NCBI GenBank assembly: GCA_002348425.1
Contig: DEBE01000204.1
Coordinates: forward strand, 1 to 5,268
Source: Alphaproteobacteria bacterium UBA2964
Lineage (GTDB): Bacteria > Pseudomonadota > Alphaproteobacteria > MPNO01 > UBA2964
DNA: 5,268 nucleotides
Direction: 5' to 3'
Both the position numbers and the translations under genes were made by a program. The notes beneath the pieces were generated by a model. That model was not told the DNA's origin. It searched no databases and was given only the letters and a program-made list of their open reading frames with translations. Positions 1-5,268 of the stretch are shown one piece after another. The first letter of the stretch is position 1. Every line of letters starts with the position of its first letter.

Positions 1-803
1 GCTAATTTCAGCTTCTGTGCTGTTCCGTCAATTATACGTTTATTTGCCTGATGTGGAACTAGCCAGTCTATATCTTCAGGTAATAGATTATTGGCCTCTA
101 AAGCCTCTTCCAGAACCGAAGCCATATTTTTAATTGCATGACGAAATACCTCTCGCCCCTCCATTCTAAGGTGACCAACTGATTTAGTTGAAGAGGGTCC
201 TCCATCAACGTAAAGAAAATCATGATGGCGACCATCAGAATGAAGGTGATTACTTAAAATGCCGCGAAGATTTTTATCACTGCTTTGTTCCAAACCCTGA
301 ATAATTATAGCACCAGCGCCATCACCAAACAAAACGCTAGTAGTGCGGTCTTCCCAATCTAATATTCTAGAAAAGGTCTCTGCACCAATTACCATAACGG
401 TTTCCGCTTGCCCCACTCTAATAAAGTTATCCGCTATATTTAGAGCGTAAATAAAACCGGTGCATACCGCCTGAACATCAAATGCCGCTCCTTTTGTCAT
501 TCCCAGTCCCTCTTGGACTCTTGTTGCAGTTGCTGGAAACGTCTCGTCAGGCGTAGCAGTAGCTAAAACTATGAGATCAATATCATTTACAGAAATTCCT
601 GCTGTTTTAATTGCCTCTCTAGCCGCATTGATGGCTAAATCAGAAGTTTTTTCATTTTCGTCCGCTATTCTTCGTTCGAGGATACCAGTTCTTTTTCGAA
701 TCCACTCGTCAGATGTATCAATGCTACGAGCCAATTCTTCATTCGTAACAACGCGTTGTGGTAAATAACAACCACATCCAACAATAATCGATCGTCGAGT
801 CAT
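1..803 (-). CDS. fabH: 3-oxoacyl-ACP synthase III (KAS III), C-terminus cut by window edge
   Basis: FabH condenses acetyl-CoA (or another short acyl-CoA) with malonyl-ACP, the first step of type II fatty-acid elongation in the cytoplasm. My own translation of the minus strand from the ATG at 803 is open to the left edge and gives 267 complete codons. It begins [15 protein letters not shown] and carries [12 protein letters not shown] (residues 30-41). The nucleophile Cys114 lies in QAVCTGF, matching Cys112 of the E. coli enzyme. A GDGAGA glycine motif sits at 160-165 and His251 lies in PHQAN (His244 in E. coli). The third catalytic residue, the Asn of the usual GNTSAA-like motif, and roughly the last 50 residues lie outside the window (family length about 320). 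The start is supported by the 4-base ATGA overlap with the plsX stop and by GGA just upstream. No frameshift or internal stop was seen. Identification is secure; acyl-CoA preference cannot be judged. Confidence 0.96.
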   Translation of the reverse strand, partial: MTRRSIIVGCGCYLPQRVVTNEELARSIDTSDEWIRKRTGILERRIADENEKTSDLAINAAREAIKTAGISVNDIDLIVLATATPDETFPATATRVQEGLGMTKGAAFDVQAVCTGFIYALNIADNFIRVGQAETVMVIGAETFSRILDWEDRTTSVLFGDGAGAIIIQGLEQSSDKNLRGILSNHLHSDGRHHDFLYVDGGPSSTKSVGHLRMEGREVFRHAIKNMASVLEEALEANNLLPEDIDWLVPHQANKRIIDGTAQKLKL

Positions 804-1843
804 AAAATCCGCGCCTGGTGTGCTTCCTGCTCTCCATACTCAGCCAGCTCACGTATAATAAATTCATTGATTCCATTTGCCGTCATATCTATTGCGACAC
901 CAATAGCATTAGCGAACCCAAATCCATCCGTACCACCATGGCTTTTAACTACTACACCATTTAAACCCAGAAAAGTTGCACCGTTATATCTACGGGGGTC
1001 AATTCGTGCACGCATTTTCATAAAAGATCGCTTTGCTAGTAAATAAGCTAATCTAGACATTAGAGAACTTTTAAAAGTCTGTCTTAAGTACTCTGAATAA
1101 AGCCGCACGGTTCCCTCTAAGGTTTTTAACGTTATATTGCCAGTAAAACCATCAACAACAAAGACATCTACGGTGCCAGCGCCTATATCGTCACCTTCAA
1201 CAAACCCGTGAAATTTAAAAGGTAATTTACGCTCTCTAAACAAAGCTGCCGCTTGACGGACAGCATCCCGCCCTTTTACTTCTTCTTGTCCCACATTTAA
1301 CAATCCAACGGAAGGTTGTTCAATACCAAAAACCGTTCTGGCAAATGCGGCACCTAGCATTCCAAATTGAATGAGATTCTCAGCATCACCTTCCACGTTT
1401 GCACCCAGATCTAACATAACGCTCTCGCCCACACTCGTAGGACAAGTCGCCGCAATAGCCGGACGATCTATTCCGGGTAACATTTTTAGTGATATCTTTG
1501 CCATCGCCATTAAAGCACCAGTATTTCCAGCTGATACTATTCCAGCGGCCTCACCAGAATTCACCGCATTAATGGCTAACTGCATGCTTGAGTTTTTACC
1601 CTGCCGTAAGGCAATTGTAGGTCTCTCCTCAGAGCTTACAGCATCATTTGTGTGTACAATTTCCGCTGAAGAATTCGGTAACCCGTGCTTTGTTAAAAGC
1701 GGCGAAATTCTATTTTTATCTCCAAACAAGATAAATTTAACTTCAGGAAATCGAACAAGGGCTATAGCTGCACCCTCCACAACGATTTCTGGGGCATTGT
1801 CACCACCCATTGCATCAAGTGCGATAGTAAGACGCTTACTCAA
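800..1843 (-). CDS. plsX: phosphate acyltransferase PlsX
   Basis: PlsX converts acyl-ACP and phosphate to acyl-phosphate, the donor used by PlsY to acylate glycerol-3-phosphate; it is a peripheral membrane enzyme at the branch between fatty-acid and phospholipid synthesis. The 347-residue product is full length for the family. Visible family motifs are DAMGGDNAP (10-18), SAGNTGALM (104-112), DLGANVEG (145-152), NVGQEEVKG (183-191), [14 protein letters not shown] (231-244) and [13 protein letters not shown] (292-304). The start codon is TTG at 1843-1841. An in-frame TAG lies only six codons upstream, and the first internal ATG is Met12 inside the DAMGGD motif, so no ATG start is possible. A weak GGA lies upstream of the TTG. 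The gene follows rpmF by 37 bases and its TGA overlaps the fabH ATG, so it is very probably co-transcribed and translationally coupled with fabH. Confidence 0.97.
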   Translation of the reverse strand: MSKRLTIALDAMGGDNAPEIVVEGAAIALVRFPEVKFILFGDKNRISPLLTKHGLPNSSAEIVHTNDAVSSEERPTIALRQGKNSSMQLAINAVNSGEAAGIVSAGNTGALMAMAKISLKMLPGIDRPAIAATCPTSVGESVMLDLGANVEGDAENLIQFGMLGAAFARTVFGIEQPSVGLLNVGQEEVKGRDAVRQAAALFRERKLPFKFHGFVEGDDIGAGTVDVFVVDGFTGNITLKTLEGTVRLYSEYLRQTFKSSLMSRLAYLLAKRSFMKMRARIDPRRYNGATFLGLNGVVVKSHGGTDGFGFANAIGVAIDMTANGINEFIIRELAEYGEQEAHQARIL

Positions 1844-1880
1844 AATGGGTTCCGTATACTAGTTTCAGGACAAATTCAGC

Positions 1881-2063
1881 TTAAACACCAGAAGCTTCCA
1901 TGACTTCACGTTCGCTATAATAACCGCAAGAGCTACAGACATGATGAGGCCTTTTGAGTTCACCACAGTTCGGACATTCAACATAACTACCTCCAGTAAG
2001 GGCATGGTGCGAACGGCGCATATTCCGACGCGATTTGGATGTTTTCTTTTTAGGTACAGCCAT
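1881..2063 (-). CDS. rpmF: 50S ribosomal protein L32 (zinc-binding form)
   Basis: L32 is a small protein of the large ribosomal subunit. The product is 60 residues, the usual length. It starts with the family signature [18 protein letters not shown], followed by HHAL. Two CxxC pairs, Cys30/Cys33 (CPNC) and Cys43/Cys46 (CSSC), form the expected zinc ribbon, so this is the zinc-containing form rather than a Cys-less paralogue. I chose the ATG at 2063 because the longer reading from 2078 would add five residues (MEIDI) before the universally conserved MAVPKKK start; a purine-rich GAGTGGAAA lies at a workable distance upstream of 2063. The gene sits between DUF177 and plsX, the classic bacterial arrangement, and may be served by its own promoter in the 107-base gap upstream. 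Confidence 0.97.
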   Translation of the reverse strand: MAVPKKKTSKSRRNMRRSHHALTGGSYVECPNCGELKRPHHVCSSCGYYSEREVMEASGV

Positions 2064-2103
2064 AATATCAATTTCCACTCAAAAACCTACTAAAGGGGCG
2101 GTT

Positions 2104-2132
2104 GTAATACCTAAGTTCTTACGCCACGGCAA
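2104..2132 (-). promoter_or_regulatory. candidate internal promoter upstream of rpmF-plsX-fabH
   Basis: The 107 bases between the DUF177 stop and the rpmF start form the longest gap inside the minus-strand cluster. Read on the minus strand it contains TTGCCG (2132-2127) and TATTAC (2109-2104) separated by 17 bases, each matching the sigma-70 consensus at 4 of 6 positions. A GTGGC direct repeat overlaps the upstream half. The match is mediocre and the region is AT-rich, so this is a candidate only. An extra promoter ahead of a ribosomal protein gene would be reasonable, because L32 is needed in larger amounts than its neighbours. Confidence 0.3.
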
Positions 2133-2170
2133 GCCACAACTCAAATAATAATTAATAATCGTCTCTCATC

Positions 2171-2680
2171 CTACTTTTTTTGTTTAATATCGGCTAGTGC
2201 GGCAAAAGGTTTGTTTTTCTTGTCTTCTTTAATAATTAAATAAGGTCCAATAACTTCATCTGCCAAACCCTCGGCTCTAGGATATGGGTTGGCTGCAACA
2301 GCCAATTCTTGAGCCCCAAGTTCTCCAAGATCTATAACATCGTTTTCATAGACTTCAAACGATCCATCTTCCGAAGAAGTTTCCGTAACCACGTGAGAAA
2401 TATCATAAAAGTCGACATCGAACGTTTCATCAATAATACTCTCGATGGGCACCATTGATACGACACAATTTTGCACGATTTTTGCATTTATTTTACCACT
2501 TACCCGAACTCGATGTTTAGACTTTATAGTCTTTACACAAACCTTTATGGTAAAATTTTTTATTTCTTCAAAACCAAACCGCTTTGCGAGAGCAATTTTC
2601 TCAGTTGATTCGGGGGTTAGAACAAATTTTTTCTCGATTGCTTCTAATTCGGAGGGATGTATTAAGAAAGAGAATTCCAT
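2171..2680 (-). CDS. DUF177 / YceD family protein
   Basis: This 169-residue protein belongs to the DUF177 (YceD) family, whose genes commonly sit directly before rpmF. The family is linked to ribosomal RNA and large-subunit production (in plants a DUF177 protein is needed for chloroplast 23S rRNA accumulation), but no biochemical activity is settled. What can be seen: the start MEFSFLIHPSEL resembles the family N-terminus; a central beta-rich stretch VSGKINAKIVQNCVVSMVP (60-78) contains the single conserved Cys72; a signature DLGELGAQELAVAANPYPR spans 117-135; and the C-terminus reads KPFAALADIKQKK. The last two are typical of alphaproteobacterial members as I remember them. The ATG at 2680 has only a weak ribosome binding site. 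The gene follows the chaperone by 28 bases, which suggests a shared transcript. There is no signal peptide or membrane segment, so it is cytoplasmic. Confidence 0.88.
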   Translation of the reverse strand: MEFSFLIHPSELEAIEKKFVLTPESTEKIALAKRFGFEEIKNFTIKVCVKTIKSKHRVRVSGKINAKIVQNCVVSMVPIESIIDETFDVDFYDISHVVTETSSEDGSFEVYENDVIDLGELGAQELAVAANPYPRAEGLADEVIGPYLIIKEDKKNKPFAALADIKQKK

Positions 2681-2708
2681 ATTTTCATCATTACTAGTTT
2701 TAAACTCT

Positions 2709-3254
2709 TTACCTCAAGGAAACGTTTTCAATTTCATCTAATACGGGAAGTTTTCCATTTATCAAAGTTTCTGCTGAAAGTTTCAGGAGCTTTGAATAAA
2801 ATACATTTATATAGCTAGTGATTTTTTCTGCACCTTCTATACTTTCCATATCTCCGCGAAAAACATTACGCAAAATTGCCTTTGATAGAGAATTAGGGTC
2901 CTGATCACTCATGGCCTTTTCGTAAGCGGATAGCCGTCCATAAAAAGCCTTAATCATAGCCTTCACTCTTTTTCCCACCCCGAGATCGCCCACACCCATT
3001 TCTCGCAATGAACGATCCATATCAGCAAACATAGTATCAAATAAACACTGTGACAGAGATTCTAATTCCTTTCCCTCACCTTTTAGGCGTTTTAAAACAA
3101 GAAAAACATGAAGAGAGATCATATCAAATCTTCCATCGACTGTATCCGGCACCCCAAATCTTTTAAATAGGAAAGGCTGACGCGCCTGATTAACTATCTC
3201 CACGTACAAACTATGAGCCTGATCTTTGATTTTGGAGTTTCCAAAAATTGTCAT
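2709..3254 (-). CDS. ubiquinol-cytochrome c chaperone (CBP3/UQCC1 family)
   Basis: The 181-residue product matches the bacterial branch of the CBP3/UQCC1 family. In mitochondria these proteins bind newly made cytochrome b and help assemble the bc1 complex; the bacterial members are presumed to do the same, which is an inference. Family landmarks are ARQPFLFKRFGVPDTVDGRF (24-43), LFDTMFADMDRSLREMGVGD (71-90) with the following LGVGKRVK (91-98), and AFYGR (103-107). The rest is mostly helical, with no signal peptide or obvious membrane segment, so it probably acts at the cytoplasmic face of the membrane. The ATG at 3254 has AGGG about ten bases upstream. It is the first gene of the minus-strand cluster and diverges from bamE. 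No bc1 subunit genes lie in the window. Confidence 0.9.
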   Translation of the reverse strand: MTIFGNSKIKDQAHSLYVEIVNQARQPFLFKRFGVPDTVDGRFDMISLHVFLVLKRLKGEGKELESLSQCLFDTMFADMDRSLREMGVGDLGVGKRVKAMIKAFYGRLSAYEKAMSDQDPNSLSKAILRNVFRGDMESIEGAEKITSYINVFYSKLLKLSAETLINGKLPVLDEIENVSLR

Positions 3255-3291
3255 AAAATTTTGACCCTATTCACAAAATAAGTACCTTTTC

Positions 3292-3319
3292 ATTAAAATA
3301 TTGAAATACTATATGTAAA
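3292..3319 (-). promoter_or_regulatory. candidate promoter for the chaperone-DUF177-rpmF-plsX-fabH cluster
   Basis: On the minus strand TTTACA (3319-3314) and TTTAAT (3297-3292) are separated by 16 bases, each matching the sigma-70 consensus at 5 of 6 positions. Transcription would start near 3285, leaving about 30 bases before the ATG at 3254, with AGGG in between as a plausible ribosome binding site. The region is so AT-rich that chance matches are likely, but its position ahead of the first gene of the cluster is right. It overlaps the candidate bamE promoter. Confidence 0.4.
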
Positions 3320-3330
3320 AGAAATATAAC
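3301..3330 (+). promoter_or_regulatory. candidate promoter for bamE
   Basis: TTGAAA (3301-3306) and TATAAC (3325-3330) are spaced by 18 bases and each match the sigma-70 consensus at 5 of 6 positions. Transcription would start around 3337, giving a leader of only about a dozen bases before the bamE ATG at 3349, and no Shine-Dalgarno-like sequence is present in that leader. Either the leader is unusually short or the true promoter lies elsewhere in this AT-rich gap. Confidence 0.4.
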
Positions 3331-3348
3331 AATCCCATTTTAAAATCT

Positions 3349-3804
3349 ATGCAAAATCAATTTAAATTATTTACCACTTTGTTCAGTTTGGGCCTAACCT
3401 TTTTAGTGTTAGTAGGTTGCCAAAAACAAATTAACAAACACGGGAACTCTCCGAATCCAAAACTAGTTGCTGCGATCAAGCCTGGCATTCATAAACACTT
3501 TCATGTTGAACGACTTCTTGGATCACCCTCTACAACTGCAACATTTGACCGTGAACACTGGTATTATATAGAATCAAATGTCCAGACCTTTTCTTTTCTC
3601 AAACCCCAATTACTAAAAAGGAGTGTCCTGATAATAGAGTTTGATAACAATGGAGTTGTTGCAAATGTTAGAAAAATTAATACTACCAACCAAGAAAAAA
3701 TAGACTTTGTAAAACGAAAAACTCCAACAAAAGGCAAAGAACTTACATTTATTCAACAAGCCTTAGGAAATTTAGGAAAATTTACAAAGCCTTCACAAGA
3801 TTAA
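3349..3804 (+). CDS. bamE: outer membrane protein assembly factor BamE (OmlA/SmpA family lipoprotein)
   Basis: BamE is a lipoprotein of the BAM complex, which folds beta-barrel proteins into the outer membrane. The 151-residue product begins with a lipoprotein signal peptide: a short n-region with one Lys, a hydrophobic core (7-20), and the lipobox Leu-Val-Gly-Cys with lipidated Cys24. Gln25 follows, with no Asp retention signal, so outer-membrane sorting is expected. The mature part shows the SmpA/OmlA core: IKPGIHKHFHVERLLGSPST (43-62), then TFDREHWYYIES, a second half with IIEFDNNGVVANVRKI, and the tail TPTKGKELTFIQQALGNLGK, which resembles alphaproteobacterial OmlA proteins. The ATG at 3349 is the only sensible start because it places the signal peptide at the N-terminus; no clear ribosome binding site precedes it. 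It diverges from the chaperone gene and converges on hppA. Confidence 0.93.
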   Translation: MQNQFKLFTTLFSLGLTFLVLVGCQKQINKHGNSPNPKLVAAIKPGIHKHFHVERLLGSPSTTATFDREHWYYIESNVQTFSFLKPQLLKRSVLIIEFDNNGVVANVRKINTTNQEKIDFVKRKTPTKGKELTFIQQALGNLGKFTKPSQD

Positions 3805-3805
3805 A

Positions 3806-3823
3806 TGATCACCAGGATGATCA
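3806..3823. terminator. small inverted repeat between convergent bamE and hppA, possible weak terminator
   Basis: Two copies of TGATCA (3806-3811 and 3818-3823) flank the six-base spacer CCAGGA, two bases after the bamE stop. They can pair as a six-base stem. On the plus strand an AT-rich stretch follows but not an immediate run of T. On the minus strand the hppA transcript would pass TTTTATTTTTT before the repeat and reach only a short TTTAAT after it. The stem is short and contains just two GC pairs, so calling it a terminator rests mainly on its place in the 57-base convergent gap. Confidence 0.3.
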
Positions 3824-3861
3824 ACGTAATTACTTTGTTAAAAAATAAAACCTAGAGTTAG

Positions 3862-5268
3862 TTATGCGACCATGGCCAGCAATAGTATTGCCACAATATT
3901 TATTATTTTAATCATTGGGTTGATGGCTGGCCCGGCTGTATCTTTATATGGATCCCCAACTGTATCTCCAGTAACCGCAGCATGGTGAGCCTCTGAACCT
4001 TTGCCGCCGTGATTACCGTCCTCGATAAGCTTTTTGGCGTTATCCCAAGCACCACCTCCTGATGTCATAGAAATCGCTACAAAAATACCAGTTACAATCG
4101 TTCCTAAAAGTAAGGCACCCAAAGTGGTTAATGCCGCTTCTAATCCACCAATTGCTCGAAACACGAAGAAGACAACGATAGGAGCTAAAACCGGCAACAG
4201 AGATGGGACAATCATTTCTTTGATCGCTGATTTTGTTAGCAAATCAACGGCGCGACCATATTCAGGTTTTGCTGTTCCATCCATGATTCCCGGAATTTCT
4301 TTAAATTGGCGCCTTACCTCTACCACCACCGCTCCCGCTGCTCTTCCAACTGCCTGCATGCCAAGTGCTCCAAACAAATAGGGAAGTAGACCACCAAGAA
4401 ACAAACCAATGACAACAAACGGGTCTTGCAACTCGAATTTAATTTTTCCTTCCAAATTGGGAAAATAATGTTTTATATCAGCCGTATATGCTGCAAACAA
4501 AACTAATGCGGCCAAAGCAGCTGATCCTATTGCATATCCTTTAGTTACTGCTTTCGTTGTATTGCCTACAGCATCCAATGCATCTGTATAGTTACGAACT
4601 TCTTCCGGTAATTCTGCCATTTCAGCAATACCACCTGCGTTATCAGTAACAGGACCATATGCATCTAAAGCAACAATCACGCCGCCTAATGCCAACATTG
4701 TAGTCGCTGCGATCGCCACCCCATAAAGACCTCCGGAAAAATAGGAAGTTACTATTCCTGCACAAATAACTAAAACTGGAAGAGCGGTGGACTCCATCGA
4801 TATAGCAAGCCCTTGAATCACATTTGTTCCATGTCCTGTCTCTGACGCTTTTGCCACCATCTTAACAGGACGATGATTAGTCCCTGTATAATATTCGGTA
4901 ATCCACACCAATAACCCGGTAACTGCCAGTCCAATAAGTGCACAATAGAAAAGATGGCGCGCCTGCCATTCAGTGGAAATTTCAGCGGTAAGAGAACCAA
5001 ACAACCAAGAAATCGCAAAACCAATTAGAACTGCAGATGCTATAACCGAAACAATAAGGCCTTTGTACAAGGCACCCATAATATTTTGACCACTACCCAG
5101 TCGGACGAAGAAAAATCCGATGATGGAACCAATTATACTAGCTCCACCGATCAAAAGCGGCAGGTTGATTAGTAAAATTTGCATAGGTCCTGTAAAATAA
5201 ATAACGGCTAATAACATGGTGGCAACCATAGTCACGGCATAGGTCTCAAATAAATCAGCTGCCATTCC
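3862..5268 (-). CDS. hppA: membrane-bound proton-translocating pyrophosphatase, K+-independent type; N-terminus cut by window edge
   Basis: HppA hydrolyses cytoplasmic pyrophosphate and pumps H+ across the membrane. The frame is open to the right edge; a Gly codon precedes the Met at 5265, so that Met is internal ([12 protein letters not shown] is a conserved family stretch) and roughly the first third of a ~700-residue protein lies outside. The 468 visible residues end at a TAA at 3862. Numbering from the Met at 5265: [20 protein letters not shown] (122-141), [20 protein letters not shown] (141-160), [20 protein letters not shown] (201-220), [16 protein letters not shown] (234-249), [11 protein letters not shown] (402-412) and [18 protein letters not shown] (433-450), the last two forming part of the pyrophosphate/Mg site. 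Many hydrophobic helices are present. Lys238 with Thr241 matches the K+-independent class, where Lys replaces the Ala of K+-dependent enzymes. The DVGADLVGK and DNVGDNVGD motifs are off-window. A Na+-pumping enzyme is unlikely, because those are K+-dependent. Confidence 0.96.
   Translation of the reverse strand, partial: GMAADLFETYAVTMVATMLLAVIYFTGPMQILLINLPLLIGGASIIGSIIGFFFVRLGSGQNIMGALYKGLIVSVIASAVLIGFAISWLFGSLTAEISTEWQARHLFYCALIGLAVTGLLVWITEYYTGTNHRPVKMVAKASETGHGTNVIQGLAISMESTALPVLVICAGIVTSYFSGGLYGVAIAATTMLALGGVIVALDAYGPVTDNAGGIAEMAELPEEVRNYTDALDAVGNTTKAVTKGYAIGSAALAALVLFAAYTADIKHYFPNLEGKIKFELQDPFVVIGLFLGGLLPYLFGALGMQAVGRAAGAVVVEVRRQFKEIPGIMDGTAKPEYGRAVDLLTKSAIKEMIVPSLLPVLAPIVVFFVFRAIGGLEAALTTLGALLLGTIVTGIFVAISMTSGGGAWDNAKKLIEDGNHGGKGSEAHHAAVTGDTVGDPYKDTAGPAINPMIKIINIVAILLLAMVA

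Noticed and set aside
571..768. Plus-strand frame of 65 codons opposite fabH
   Set aside because: It is antisense to the N-terminal region of fabH and has no supporting features.
1371..1862. Plus-strand open frame of 163 codons opposite plsX
   Set aside because: It lies antisense to the well-conserved N-terminal half of plsX, shows no family-like motif, and is best explained as a shadow of the real gene.
1865..2071. Minus-strand frame of 68 codons overlapping rpmF
   Set aside because: It is the same DNA as rpmF in another frame; the rpmF frame has the full L32 signature and zinc cysteines.
2110..2140. Stem-loop or riboswitch before rpmF
   Set aside because: Only a three-base GGC-TT-GCC stem and a direct repeat can be found; there is no extended pairing or recognisable riboswitch core.
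2445..2741. Plus-strand open frame of 98 codons opposite DUF177 and the end of the chaperone gene
   Set aside because: It covers the complement of two recognised genes and the gap between them, and its product is not recognisable.
3261..3289. TTGACC as a plus-strand -35 box for bamE
   Set aside because: The hexamer is good, but the bases 17 further on (ACCTTT) make a poor -10, and the TTGAAA/TATAAC pair downstream is better.
4034..4381. Plus-strand open frame of 115 codons opposite hppA
   Set aside because: It is antisense to conserved pyrophosphatase sequence, and its Ala/Pro/Thr-rich product is typical of a complementary-strand artefact.
4818..5024. Minus-strand frame of 68 codons inside hppA
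   Set aside because: It is an alternative frame within a continuous, conserved hppA reading frame.
5263..5265. Met at 5265 as the true start of hppA
   Set aside because: The Met lies within the conserved family stretch [12 protein letters not shown], and the frame continues to the window edge, so it is internal to a truncated gene.

Overview
The window looks like a piece of an alphaproteobacterial chromosome with moderately low GC (AT-rich by eye; I did not count it). Three things point there: the gene order; the presence of a CBP3/UQCC1-type ubiquinol-cytochrome c chaperone next to a DUF177 (YceD) gene; and the wording of the BamE, FabH and H+-pyrophosphatase proteins, which resembles alphaproteobacterial homologues as I remember them. 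A marine or otherwise AT-biased alphaproteobacterium would fit, but the genus cannot be read from this sequence.

Layout. A five-gene minus-strand cluster runs from about 3254 down to the left edge: ubiquinol-cytochrome c chaperone (3254-2709), DUF177/YceD (2680-2171), rpmF for ribosomal protein L32 (2063-1881), plsX (1843-800) and fabH (from 803, cut by the left edge). All genes point the same way, gaps are short, and plsX and fabH overlap in ATGA. The cluster diverges from bamE (3349-3804, plus strand), an outer-membrane lipoprotein gene, across a 94-bp AT-rich region with candidate promoters for both directions. bamE converges on hppA (3862 to the right edge, minus strand), a membrane proton-pumping pyrophosphatase whose N-terminal part lies outside the window.

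How the genes fit together. PlsX makes acyl-phosphate from acyl-ACP for phospholipid synthesis, and FabH starts fatty-acid elongation, so the left end supplies membrane lipid. rpmF and DUF177/YceD tie this to ribosome production, as in the well-known bacterial yceD-rpmF-plsX-fabH cluster. BamE serves outer-membrane protein assembly. The chaperone implies a cytochrome bc1 complex elsewhere in the genome, and HppA adds a pyrophosphate-driven proton pump. The common theme is growth-linked envelope and energy housekeeping.

The DNA is almost fully coding and no gap exceeds 300 bases. I saw no tRNA, rRNA, CRISPR array, insertion sequence, phage gene or toxin-antitoxin pair. I do not see an undescribed system here; the findings are modest points about gene starts, promoters and cofactor type.
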